DNA of 64,000 bases, from contig NZ_FUYZ01000002.1 of NCBI RefSeq assembly GCF_900167905.1, forward strand, positions 124,001 through 188,000, read 5' to 3'. This document shows, in pieces, positions 18,380 to 26,539 of the stretch (position 1 is the first letter of the stretch; each line of letters opens with the position of its first letter). The stretch comes from Soonwooa buanensis. Its GTDB lineage: Bacteria > Bacteroidota > Bacteroidia > Flavobacteriales > Weeksellaceae. The translations under genes were made by a program, and so were the position numbers. A model generated the notes under the pieces. It saw only the letters and a list, made by a program, of their open reading frames with translations. It did not search any database and had not been told where the DNA came from.

Positions 18380-19285
18380 TTAAAACTGAATCAATGTTTT
18401 ATTCTTCTTTTGAAGTTGTTGGTTAGCACCCGCAATCGCTTGCAATCCTCCAGTATGAAATGCTAAAATTTTTGTCCCTTTTTCGAAATAATTATCATCG
18501 ATAAGTTGTATTAATTTTTGCATCATTTTTCCTGTATAGATTGGATCCAGCGGAATCTGATATCGTTTATAAAAATCATTTATAAAACGAATATTATCGT
18601 CGGTTATTTTGCCATAACGAGCTTCTAAAGCATTTAATAATTCAAAATTTGATTGTCCTGACCAATTTTTAACAAGATTTTCGAGGCTGTCGTCTTGGAC
18701 AACTTTTATCCCGATAACTTTTTGATGAGGTTCTGCAACTTTTGAAATCCCTGCAATCGTTCCGCCTGTGCCAACTGCAGTGCAAAGATAATCAAAATCT
18801 TTAGTATGCTCATTGAGCATCCATTGGACACCTTCAACCGCCAAATTGTTACTTCCTCCTTCTGGAATGATCAAAGCTTCGGGGAAGTTTTGTTTTAAAG
18901 TTTGGTTTAAAAAAGATTTGTCGCGGTAACTCTCCCTTGAAACAAAATTAAATTCCATTCCATTGTTAAAAGCTTGATGAAGAGTAGGATTGTCGTAGAT
19001 TTTATCCTTTAATTCCTCACCTCGGATAATACCAAGATTTGATATGTTTAAAGATTTTCCTAAAGCTGCAACCGCTGCAATATGATTGGAAAAAGCACCA
19101 CCAAAAGTGATGAGTTTTGCATTACTTGGATTTTGGTCCAAATAATATTTAACGTTATAAAAAAGCTTCCAATATTTATTGCCAGAAATATCAGGGTGGA
19201 TGAGGTCTTCACGTTTTATCCAAAGTTCTACACCATTAAAGTTTCCGATCTTCTCAATCGGGATATTGTGCTCGGTTGTCAGCAT
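18380..19285 (-). CDS. PLP-dependent 1-aminocyclopropane-1-carboxylate deaminase / D-cysteine desulfhydrase family protein
   Basis: 301 residues, fold type II PLP enzyme. The N-terminal WIKREDLIHPDISGNKYWKL holds the expected PLP lysine in SGNKY; FGGAFSNHIAAVAA is the cofactor/substrate loop, TAVGTGGTIAG binds the PLP phosphate, and the C-terminal AFHTGGLQAI is conserved in the family. Bacterial members are usually D-cysteine desulfhydrases rather than true ACC deaminases; the sequence alone does not settle this. It lies 36 bases after the transketolase C-terminal gene on the same strand. Confidence 0.85.
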   Translation of the reverse strand: MLTTEHNIPIEKIGNFNGVELWIKREDLIHPDISGNKYWKLFYNVKYYLDQNPSNAKLITFGGAFSNHIAAVAALGKSLNISNLGIIRGEELKDKIYDNPTLHQAFNNGMEFNFVSRESYRDKSFLNQTLKQNFPEALIIPEGGSNNLAVEGVQWMLNEHTKDFDYLCTAVGTGGTIAGISKVAEPHQKVIGIKVVQDDSLENLVKNWSGQSNFELLNALEARYGKITDDNIRFINDFYKRYQIPLDPIYTGKMMQKLIQLIDDNYFEKGTKILAFHTGGLQAIAGANQQLQKKNKTLIQF

Positions 19286-19321
19286 ATTGAAAAAAAATCC
19301 GCAACTAAGTGCGGATTTAAT

Positions 19322-20275
19322 TTATTTGGTTTTGTTAATGATTGTCTTAACCGCTTCGATCACTGCGTCCGAATCAATTTTGTATTTCTTCATCAACTCA
19401 GCTGGCGTACCAGACTCACCGAAAGTATCGTGTACTGCAACAAATTCTTGAGGCGTTGGTCTTCTTCTCGCCAACATTCCTGCAACAGATTCGCCCAAAC
19501 CACCTAGATAGTTGTGTTCTTCAGCAGTTACAATTTTACCAGTTTTTTCAACAGATTTAAGAATGATTTCTTCATCCAAAGGTTTGATGGTGTGGATGTT
19601 GATAATTTCACAAGAAATGCCTTCTTTCTCCAAAGCTTCAGCAGCCAAAAGACTTTCCCAAACCAAGTGACCAGTCGCAACAATCGTCACATCTGTACCT
19701 TCTTGCAAAAGAATACCTTTTCCGATTTCGAAAGGCATATCTTCAGGAATGAAAACTGGAACTACAGGACGTCCAAATCTTAGATAAACTGGACCTTCGT
19801 GTTTAGCCGCTGCCAAAGTCGCTGCTTTAGTTTGGTTGTAGTCACAAGGATTAATCACCGTCATACCAGGAAGCATTTTCATCATACCGATGTCTTCTAA
19901 AACTTGGTGCGTTGCGCCATCTTCACCCAAAGTAAGACCTGCGTGAGATGCTGCGATTTTTACATTTTTACCAGAGTAAGCGATAGATTGACGGATTTGG
20001 TCGTATACACGAGAGGTTGCGAAATTCGCGAAAGTTCCAGCAAAAGGGATTTTTCCGTTGATAGTAAGACCTGCAGCCATACCCATCATGTTAGCTTCTG
20101 CGATACCAACTTGGAAGAATCTTTCTGGTGCTTTCTCAATGAATTTTTCCATTTTAAGAGAACCAATAAGGTCGGCACAAAGTGCAACAACGTTAGGATT
20201 AGTATCTGCTAATTCTGCCAAACCTGCTCCAAAGCCAGATCTTGTATCTTTTTTTTCTGTATATGTATATTTCAT
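19322..20275 (-). CDS. Transketolase, C-terminal (pyrimidine-binding) subunit
   Basis: 317 residues covering the Pyr and C-terminal domains of transketolase. Visible parts include [35 protein letters not shown] with the catalytic Glu that contacts the thiamine ring, and [19 protein letters not shown]. The C-terminal domain carries [17 protein letters not shown]. It works with the partner encoded at 20309 to make a two-chain transketolase for the non-oxidative pentose phosphate pathway. The genes are separated by 33 bases. Split transketolases are usual in this phylum. Confidence 0.93.
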   Translation of the reverse strand: MKYTYTEKKDTRSGFGAGLAELADTNPNVVALCADLIGSLKMEKFIEKAPERFFQVGIAEANMMGMAAGLTINGKIPFAGTFANFATSRVYDQIRQSIAYSGKNVKIAASHAGLTLGEDGATHQVLEDIGMMKMLPGMTVINPCDYNQTKAATLAAAKHEGPVYLRFGRPVVPVFIPEDMPFEIGKGILLQEGTDVTIVATGHLVWESLLAAEALEKEGISCEIINIHTIKPLDEEIILKSVEKTGKIVTAEEHNYLGGLGESVAGMLARRRPTPQEFVAVHDTFGESGTPAELMKKYKIDSDAVIEAVKTIINKTK

Positions 20276-20308
20276 GAGGATTTCTTTTTTGTTTCGATTA
20301 TTAGATGT

Positions 20309-21160
20309 TTAGTAGTCTGTAATTTCGTCAAGTTGAAGTTGCTGAAGTGCACTTGCCAATTGCTCATCGTTTGGCGCTTTACCATGCCAAGCGTGAGAAC
20401 CCATCATATAATCGATACCTTGTCCCATTTCTGTATGTAGAAGAATAGCAACAGGTTTTCCGTTTCCAGTTTCTGATTTTGCTTTTTCTAAAATTGCGAT
20501 AACTGCTTCTAGGTCGTTTCCGTTTTTCTCTTCAAGAACCAACCAACCGAAAGCTTCTAGTTTTGCATGAAGATCACCAAGGCTTAATACATCATCTGTA
20601 TCGCCATCGATTTGTCTTCCGTTGTAGTCAATAGTTGCGATGATGTTGTCAACTTTTTTAGCCGCTCCATACATCAAAGCTTCCCAGATTTGACCTTCTT
20701 GTAATTCGCCATCACCGTGAAGTGAATACACAATTGACTTGTCACCATCTAACTTTTTAGCTTGTGCAGCGCCTAAAGCGACAGAAAGTCCTTGTCCTAA
20801 AGATCCCGATGCTACACGAATACCAGGAAGTCCTTCGTGTGTCGTTGGGTGACCTTGTAATCTAGAATCAAGTTTTCTGAAAGTTGCTAATTCTGCTACT
20901 GGAAAGAAGTCAAATCTAGCTAGTGTACTGTAAAATACCGGAGAAATATGTCCGTTTGATAAGAAGAATAAATCTTCGTTTTTACCTTCCATTGTGAAAG
21001 GCAAGTTGTAGTTCATTACTTTTCCATAAAGGGCTGTGAAGTATTCTACACATCCTAAAGATCCGCCCGGATGTCCACTGTTAACTGCGTGAACCATTCT
21101 TACAATGTCTCTTCTGATTTGTGTACTCAAGCTTTTTAGCTCTTCGATATTTTTACTCAT
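20309..21160 (-). CDS. Transketolase, N-terminal (TPP-binding) subunit
   Basis: 283 residues covering the PP domain. Marks are MVHAVNSGHPGGSLGCVEY, FFLSNGHISPVFY, GSLGQGLSVALGAAQAKK, and the ThDP motif GDGELQEGQIWEALMYGA (GDG ... N-type) with TIDYNGRQIDG. It supplies the diphosphate/Mg2+ side of the active site, while the downstream gene supplies the pyrimidine side. It starts at ATG, and the upstream intergenic region is short and AT-rich. Confidence 0.93.
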   Translation of the reverse strand: MSKNIEELKSLSTQIRRDIVRMVHAVNSGHPGGSLGCVEYFTALYGKVMNYNLPFTMEGKNEDLFFLSNGHISPVFYSTLARFDFFPVAELATFRKLDSRLQGHPTTHEGLPGIRVASGSLGQGLSVALGAAQAKKLDGDKSIVYSLHGDGELQEGQIWEALMYGAAKKVDNIIATIDYNGRQIDGDTDDVLSLGDLHAKLEAFGWLVLEEKNGNDLEAVIAILEKAKSETGNGKPVAILLHTEMGQGIDYMMGSHAWHGKAPNDEQLASALQQLQLDEITDY

Positions 21161-21246
21161 TTTTAAATTTTTTCGTGTTGCGAATTTACGATTTTAGTTT
21201 TTGTTTTCGAAACTTAACAGGTGTTAATTGCTTGTTAATTTAGACT

Positions 21247-21759
21247 TTAGCAACCTTCGTTCATTCCGACCATGATTTCAACAACAATATTGTTTTCCAT
21301 CACAAAAGTTAAGTAAGTGCCAGCATCGTAATCATTTAATGTGAAAAAAGATTGTTTGTCATTTTTACCGTTTTCATCTTTATATTGATGAACTTCAAAA
21401 TTTGCATAATTTCTATAAGTGTCGATAAGTTGATCTCTTGTATTACCAACGCCCATTCCGCTTTTTGTTTTGAATTTTGGACTTTTCGTTTTAAGTGAAT
21501 AGACTTGCTTTTGCATTGGTTTGTTTTCGTCAACCCATTGATCCATCAGCGTCACATCAACATTTTCTCCATTAAGACTAACCTTATTTGTTTTTTCGTA
21601 ATCTTCAAAAGTTTGAAGCGCTTTTTTCGCAATTTTATCAGCTTCACTTTTTGGCATAAAGACTTTAAAATCACCAATTCTTAAAGTAGAAACTTCAAAA
21701 TTTTGAGCAAAAAATAATTGACAAAATCCTAAAAATAAAAAGATGCTAAGCTTTTTCAT
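21247..21759 (-). CDS. Secreted protein of unknown function
   Basis: 170 residues with a signal peptide (MKKLSIFLFLGFCQLFFAQ). The mature part contains TKSGMGVGNTRDQLIDTYRNY, a pattern reminiscent of small periplasmic domains in which 'G.T...L...YG' scores a regulatory fold, and ends in a cysteine. No family recognised. Its start overlaps the end of the symporter gene by 14 bases, so it is translationally coupled to it and may assist or monitor that transporter. Confidence 0.6.
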   Translation of the reverse strand: MKKLSIFLFLGFCQLFFAQNFEVSTLRIGDFKVFMPKSEADKIAKKALQTFEDYEKTNKVSLNGENVDVTLMDQWVDENKPMQKQVYSLKTKSPKFKTKSGMGVGNTRDQLIDTYRNYANFEVHQYKDENGKNDKQSFFTLNDYDAGTYLTFVMENNIVVEIMVGMNEGC

Positions 21760-23326
21760 ATTCGATAGTTTTATTGTTTTTAATTAAATATAATCCGATG
21801 AAAGTTAGTAGTCCGTTTAACACAATTAACTCAACGCCGATGCGGTAAGACGTATAATTGGTTACTAGATAATTGATAATATAAGTCAAAACTGGCGCGA
21901 TTAAAGTCACCGCCAAAATGCTTCCTTTTTTTGAAATTTGATATTTAGTAAAGATTCCAAAAGCGAATAATCCTAGAAGTGGTCCATAAGTGTAACCAGC
22001 AACTTCCATGATGAGATATACGATGGATTTATCATTAATTGCTTTAAAAATCATAATTAAAATAAAGAAAACAATCGTGAAAATTAAATGCACCTTCATA
22101 CGAAGACGTTTTTTCTGTTTTTCAGATTTTGTTTGATCTTCATTAATGTTAAGAATGTCGACACAATAAGAACTTGTAACGGCTGTTAAAGCGCCATCAG
22201 CAGAAGGAAACAATGCCGAAATAAGTCCAATAATAAAAATCACCGAAATAAAAATTGGAAAATAACCTTGCAATGACAAAGCAGGGAAGAGGTCGTCACC
22301 CATAATGTTGTTAACATTTCCTGCTGCATCTTTCATCCCGAAAAGGTTTTGTATCGTTTCTTGTCCGTTAACCAATTTGGTGATTTGCATATATTCAGCG
22401 CCATTTTGTAACGCAAATAGGTATAAAAGTCCACCAAGAAATAAGAATGCGAAATTGACAATCAACAATGTTCCTGCAAAAGTTAACATGTTCTTTTTTG
22501 AATTTTTAAGATTGTCAACAGAAATGTTTTTCTGCATCATTTCTTGGTCAAGTCCAGTCATCGCAATCGTGATAAACATACCGCCAATGATGGTTTTTAA
22601 GAAAAATGTTTTAGAATTAATATCCGTATTGATGAGGTGCGTGTAGTTTTGTTTTTCTAAAAGTGTATAAGCATCGCCAACAGAAATATTAAGATGATTA
22701 AGGATATAAATAATACAAGCTGCCAAACTGATAATCATAAAAGAAGTCTGCAAAGTATCAGTGATGACAATGGTTTTTACACCGCCTTCAAACGTATAAA
22801 GTAGCACCATTAAAAGTAAAACTAAAGCCGTTAACCAAAACGGAATTCCGATTTGCTCTAACAAGAAAATTTGCAACACATTAACTACCAAATATAATCT
22901 TGCAGTCGCACCAATTGCTCTCGAAATAATAAAAAATACAGAGCCAATTTTGTGTGCTTCAACATTGAATCTTTTACCCAGATAAGTATAAATCGAGGTC
23001 AAATTCATTCTGTAATAAAGCGGAAGCAAAATAGCTGCAACAATAAAGTAGCCTATGAAAAAGCCGACAACCATCATGTAATATTCGAAGCCACCAAACG
23101 GATAAGCGCCGTCCGTCATCTTGCCAACCGTCCCCGGAACCGAAATAAAAGTTACGCCCGAAAGACTCGTTCCAATCATCCCAAAAGCAACGAGCCACCA
23201 TTTACTTTTTTTGTTCCCGATAAAGAAAGATTGATTGTCAGAATTACGACTTGTAAAATAAGAAATCACAAGTAATCCGATAAAATATGCGAATACGAAT
23301 AGTAATAATAAAGTTGCAGAACTCAT
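21746..23326 (-). CDS. Sodium:solute symporter (SSS family)
   Basis: 526 residues with about 13 membrane helices. The N-terminal TSRNSDNQSFFIGNKKSKWW followed by GMIGTSLSGVTFISVPG is typical of SSSF transporters. The Na+ site region MTGLDQEMMQKNISV and the later GLISALFPSADGALTAVTS are also in place. The family moves sugars, amino acids, nucleosides or sialic acids with Na+; the substrate cannot be named from sequence. It is divergent from yceI, and a TACTTTTG -7 box lies upstream on its strand. Confidence 0.9.
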   Translation of the reverse strand: MSSATLLLLFVFAYFIGLLVISYFTSRNSDNQSFFIGNKKSKWWLVAFGMIGTSLSGVTFISVPGTVGKMTDGAYPFGGFEYYMMVVGFFIGYFIVAAILLPLYYRMNLTSIYTYLGKRFNVEAHKIGSVFFIISRAIGATARLYLVVNVLQIFLLEQIGIPFWLTALVLLLMVLLYTFEGGVKTIVITDTLQTSFMIISLAACIIYILNHLNISVGDAYTLLEKQNYTHLINTDINSKTFFLKTIIGGMFITIAMTGLDQEMMQKNISVDNLKNSKKNMLTFAGTLLIVNFAFLFLGGLLYLFALQNGAEYMQITKLVNGQETIQNLFGMKDAAGNVNNIMGDDLFPALSLQGYFPIFISVIFIIGLISALFPSADGALTAVTSSYCVDILNINEDQTKSEKQKKRLRMKVHLIFTIVFFILIMIFKAINDKSIVYLIMEVAGYTYGPLLGLFAFGIFTKYQISKKGSILAVTLIAPVLTYIINYLVTNYTSYRIGVELIVLNGLLTFIGLYLIKNNKTIEYEKA

Positions 23327-23346
23327 TCTTAAAATTTATTAAAAAA

Positions 23347-23354
23347 CAAAAGTA
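23347..23354 (-). promoter_or_regulatory. -7 element TACTTTTG for the symporter gene
   Basis: Perfect TAnnTTTG on the minus strand, 20 bases upstream of the ATG at 23326. No convincing -33 element. Confidence 0.4.
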
Positions 23355-23408
23355 AACTTTTGCCACGATTTATTATCATACATCAAGTAGCTTTTTTAGT
23401 TATATTAC

Positions 23409-23416
23409 TAATTTTG
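23409..23416 (+). promoter_or_regulatory. -7 element TAATTTTG for yceI
   Basis: Perfect TAnnTTTG match 25 bases before the ATG at 23442, in the divergent symporter/yceI spacer. The -33 region is poor. Confidence 0.45.
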
Positions 23417-23441
23417 CAGTTCATTTTAAAACTCAATTATT

Positions 23442-24011
23442 ATGAAAAAATTATTCTTATCTTTTATGTTAATGTTTGCCGTGACAATGTCATTTGCGCA
23501 ATCAACTTGGACAATTGATCCAATGCACTCTTCATTTAATTTTAATATCAAACATATGGGAATTAGCTTTGTACAAGGGCGCTTTGATAAGTTTGATGCT
23601 TCAATTTTAACAAGTGATGCAGATCTTAAAGATGCAAAATTTGATTTTACAATTGATACCAATTCTATTGATACCGATGTTGAACCTCGTGACAAACATT
23701 TGAAAAGTGCTGATTTTTTCGATGTTGAAAAATTCCCAACGATGACTTTTAAAAGCACATCGATCCACAAAGCAAAAAATAACGCTTATGTGTTGCAAGG
23801 TGATTTAACAATAAAAGGCGTGACCAAGCCAATTGTTGTGACTTTAACTTATGGTGGAAAAGCTAAAGATCAACAAGGGAATGAGAAGCTAGGTATCCAA
23901 ACTAAGTTTAAAATTAATCGTTTCGATTATGGTGTAAGCTATGATCCATCAGGAGCAGCTGTCGGTAAAAATGTTGACATCACTGTTTTTGCAGAGTTTA
24001 CAAAAAAATAA
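23442..24011 (+). CDS. YceI family periplasmic lipid-binding-like protein
   Basis: 189 residues with a signal peptide ending near SFAQS (about 1-19). YceI marks are WTIDPMHSSFNFNIKHMG, the DVEPRDKHLKSADFFDVEKF signature and DLTIKGVTKPI, ending in VDITVFAEFTKK. The family forms a lipocalin-like barrel that binds polyisoprenoids in characterised relatives. It is monocistronic, with a promoter box upstream and a terminator downstream. Confidence 0.93.
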   Translation: MKKLFLSFMLMFAVTMSFAQSTWTIDPMHSSFNFNIKHMGISFVQGRFDKFDASILTSDADLKDAKFDFTIDTNSIDTDVEPRDKHLKSADFFDVEKFPTMTFKSTSIHKAKNNAYVLQGDLTIKGVTKPIVVTLTYGGKAKDQQGNEKLGIQTKFKINRFDYGVSYDPSGAAVGKNVDITVFAEFTKK

Positions 24012-24032
24012 ATTTATAGTTATGTGTGTGTG

Positions 24033-24071
24033 AATCCGTTTCTTGAAATTCTCGAGAAGCGGATTTTTTTT
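24033..24071 (+). terminator. Terminator after yceI
   Basis: Long imperfect stem, AATCCGTTTCT paired with AGAAGCGGATT, followed by eight T. Confidence 0.85.
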
Positions 24072-24117
24072 GAATTATAAACTTTGTTAAAAATTAGTTT
24101 TAAATAATTATTGATGT

Positions 24118-24125
24118 TAATTTTG
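24118..24125 (+). promoter_or_regulatory. -7 element TAATTTTG abutting the start of the small lipoprotein gene
   Basis: Perfect TAnnTTTG ending two bases before ATG 24128 and five before ATG 24131, so the expected transcription start falls on the start codons. The second ATG is then the likelier initiator. Confidence 0.45.
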
Positions 24126-24127
24126 CA

Positions 24128-24493
24128 ATGATGAAGACTTCGATTTTACACCGACAATTCTTTAAAAGCTTGAGCATTTTATGTTTAAGCCTTGGTATTT
24201 TGGTGGCATCTTGCGGTATCAAAATCGCATTGACGCAAAGCCTTAATATCGAAAACTATTGCGGACAAAGTCTTAAATCGGTTAGTTCTTGTAGTTTTGC
24301 TGCTTTAGAAAATAAACAAGAAAAGTTTTCTATTCAACAGAAGAAATCGGAAGATTTAAGCTTCGGTTTTAATTCAAAAATTCTTTTTCAAGAACATCAA
24401 CAATTAGAAAATGCTAATGTTGATTTTCCACTTTCGCGATCTATTCCGCTGTATATACTGTATCAGCAGCAGCGTGATGCACTCTTTTCATAA
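24128..24493 (+). CDS. Small putative lipoprotein of unknown function
   Basis: 121 residues (120 from the second ATG at 24131). A basic N-terminus and hydrophobic core lead to a lipobox-like LVASC (Cys29), so membrane anchoring is likely. The mature part has two further cysteines (Cys44 in NYCGQ and Cys54 in SSCSF), is Gln/Ser-rich and ends in a basic, hydrophobic tail. No family recognised. It precedes the TlpA-like thioredoxin gene by 73 bases on the same strand, so the two Cys could be redox substrates; that link is speculative. Its promoter touches its start codon. Confidence 0.55.
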   Translation: MMKTSILHRQFFKSLSILCLSLGILVASCGIKIALTQSLNIENYCGQSLKSVSSCSFAALENKQEKFSIQQKKSEDLSFGFNSKILFQEHQQLENANVDFPLSRSIPLYILYQQQRDALFS

Positions 24494-24566
24494 TTTTTTA
24501 TTCGTTTTTTCCTACTTAAAATTTGAATTGATATTCAAGTTAGAAACTCTTTTAAAATAAATTATT

Positions 24567-25181
24567 ATGAATCCGAAAATTAAAAATATAATGAAAAAAT
24601 CATTCAATATCATGTTGATTGGACTTGCATTGTCCATCGTTTTTGTCCCAGAAGTTAAAGCTTATGCCCAACAAGGCCTTATGAAGCTAGGCTTTTTTCA
24701 ACCAAAATTAGAATTACCTGCCGAAATTACTGGAAATGCGAATGAGCCGAAACTTGTAAAAGAGTCTAATTTTAAAATGTCTTTTGTTGATGCAAAAGGA
24801 AAATCTTTAAGCCTTGAAGAACTAAAAGGAAAAGTTGTTTTTATGAATATTTGGGCAACTTGGTGTGGACCTTGTATTGCCGAAATGCCTTCTATCCAAA
24901 AGCTTTATGACAAATTTAAAGATAAAGAAGATGTCGCTTTTGTGATTTTGGAAGCAGAATCTAATAAAGACAAAGCGGTCAAATTTATGACTAATAAAAA
25001 GCTCGATTTACCAGTTTATTTCCCAATAGGGAATATCCCATCAGAGTTTTTCCGAGGAAGTCTCCCAACGACGGTTATCTTCGATAAAAATGGAAACGTT
25101 GCACACATCACTGAAGGAATGGCAGATTATTCTGGTGACGATATTGTTGACTTTCTTAACGAAGTCCGCAATATGAAATAA
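24567..25181 (+). CDS. TlpA-like exported thioredoxin-fold oxidoreductase
   Basis: 204 residues; an N-terminal hydrophobic segment (about 12-35) acts as signal or anchor, and an internal ATG at 24591 (MKKSFN) is an alternative start. The thioredoxin domain spans about 70-200, with SLEELKGKVVFMNIWATWCGPC, active cysteines Cys100 and Cys103, and the cis-Pro loop GSLPTTVIFD. Such periplasmic proteins reduce disulfides in cytochrome c maturation or other envelope proteins, or respond to oxidative stress. No ccm or dsb genes are adjacent. Confidence 0.88.
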   Translation: MNPKIKNIMKKSFNIMLIGLALSIVFVPEVKAYAQQGLMKLGFFQPKLELPAEITGNANEPKLVKESNFKMSFVDAKGKSLSLEELKGKVVFMNIWATWCGPCIAEMPSIQKLYDKFKDKEDVAFVILEAESNKDKAVKFMTNKKLDLPVYFPIGNIPSEFFRGSLPTTVIFDKNGNVAHITEGMADYSGDDIVDFLNEVRNMK

Positions 25182-25195
25182 GAAGCGTATTTAAA

Positions 25196-25232
25196 AATAA
25201 AATCCGAGTTTAATGCTCGGATTTTTTATTTT
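25196..25232. terminator. Bidirectional terminator between TlpA and MFS genes
   Basis: AATCCGAG (25201-25208) pairs with CTCGGATT (25216-25223), with A-run before and T-run after, between convergent genes. Confidence 0.88.
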
Positions 25233-26439
25233 GTAGCATGAGGTTGCTGATCCACCAAAGTCCTACAGCTGCAATTGCAAGGATAATTCCTGAGCCAATC
25301 CAAAGTGTATTAAAACCGAGTTCGCTGGCAACATTAGTTCCTAAAATCGGTGTGATAATAAATGAAAACGAAAATGCCATCCCGTTAAGTCCCATATATG
25401 CCCCTTTGTTACCGCCTTCGGATCGCATCGCAGTAACCGTTGACATAAATGGAAGTGCTAAAATTTCACCAACACTTAAGATCGTCATTGATAATAACAA
25501 GGTGAAAATATGATGATCAAATGCCAGTAACGAATACGAAATTCCGCATGCCAAAGCACCAACAAATAAGGTTTGTCCAATGGTAAAATGCTTTTCTGCA
25601 AAGTTGACAATCAACATTTCTAAAACAACGATGATAAAACCACTATAACCCAAAATGTATCCAATGCTGGTTTGGTCGAGATGCGCAACTTCTTTATAAA
25701 AAATCGGAATCGTATTAAAGAATTGGAAAAAACAAATTGAAAACAACATACACAGCAATGAAAATATAATGAATTTCACGTCTTTGTAAGGTGATTTTCC
25801 AACTGGTTTTATGATGTCCTCTTTTTTTCTAAGTTTTTGTTTAGCTTTAAAAATGATGTTTCTTTTTCTAAAAAATACAACGTACATAATGCCTGCAACA
25901 AGCGCAGCAACAGTATTTACACCAAATAAAAAGTTATAAGAAATTGCCGATAGAATTCCGCCCAAAGCTGGACCAATTGAGAAACCAAGATTAATCGCCA
26001 TTCTGTTTAATGAAAAAGCACGTGTAATATTTTCTGGTCTAGCATATTTTGTGATCGCAACAGAATTGGCTGGACGAAAGGATTCGCTGATGATACTTTG
26101 TATTAATATAATGCTCATCATCCCTTCCAAAGTTGGAAAAAATGGAATGAACATAAATAGCGGCGCACTCAAAAACAAACTAAAACTCTGGACACGATAT
26201 TCTCCAAGTTTATCTGTGAGATAACCGCCAATCCAAGAACCGATAACCGAACCAATGCCGTAAAACATCAATACCAATCCCGCTTCTTTTAATCCGAATC
26301 CTAATTTGTCTGTCATGTAAACACCTAAAAAAGGCAATACCATCGATCCTGATCTGTTGATTAACATGACAATCGATAGCATCCAAGCTTCTTTGGATAA
26401 GCCTTTGAAGGAGTCAACATATACTCTGAAAAGTCCCAA
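25210..26439 (-). CDS. Major facilitator superfamily transporter
   Basis: 409 residues, about 12 membrane helices. The N-terminal WMLSIVMLINRSGSMVLPFL and GVYMTDKLGFGLKEAGLVL are followed by the loop 2-3 signature GSWIGGYLTDKLGEYRV, the classic MFS motif A. The start is a TTG at 26439: there is no in-frame ATG upstream, and the next ATG would remove part of helix 1. It resembles drug/metabolite efflux members of the family; the substrate is unknown. It is convergent with the TlpA gene. Confidence 0.85.
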   Translation of the reverse strand: MGLFRVYVDSFKGLSKEAWMLSIVMLINRSGSMVLPFLGVYMTDKLGFGLKEAGLVLMFYGIGSVIGSWIGGYLTDKLGEYRVQSFSLFLSAPLFMFIPFFPTLEGMMSIILIQSIISESFRPANSVAITKYARPENITRAFSLNRMAINLGFSIGPALGGILSAISYNFLFGVNTVAALVAGIMYVVFFRKRNIIFKAKQKLRKKEDIIKPVGKSPYKDVKFIIFSLLCMLFSICFFQFFNTIPIFYKEVAHLDQTSIGYILGYSGFIIVVLEMLIVNFAEKHFTIGQTLFVGALACGISYSLLAFDHHIFTLLLSMTILSVGEILALPFMSTVTAMRSEGGNKGAYMGLNGMAFSFSFIITPILGTNVASELGFNTLWIGSGIILAIAAVGLWWISNLMLQNKKSEH

Positions 26440-26485
26440 TATTCTGTATTTTTTGCAAAGTTAGGACTTATACATTGGAAATAAA

Positions 26486-26522
26486 ACCGAAAGCGACCTC
26501 AATTTTGAAGTCGCTTTTTTAA
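26486..26522. terminator. Hairpin terminator upstream of the MFS gene / downstream of asnB
   Basis: AAAGCGACCTC pairs with GAAGTCGCTTT (26490-26518). The better T-tract is on the plus strand, but the only gene ending here is asnB on the minus strand, so use as an asnB terminator is likely but imperfect. Confidence 0.6.
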
Positions 26523-26539
26523 TATTCGTTAATGTTGAT

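Noticed and set aside
26486-26522. Hairpin as the end of an unannotated plus-strand gene
   Set aside because: There is no plus-strand reading frame with family features before it. It more likely terminates asnB, though its T-run is better on the other strand.
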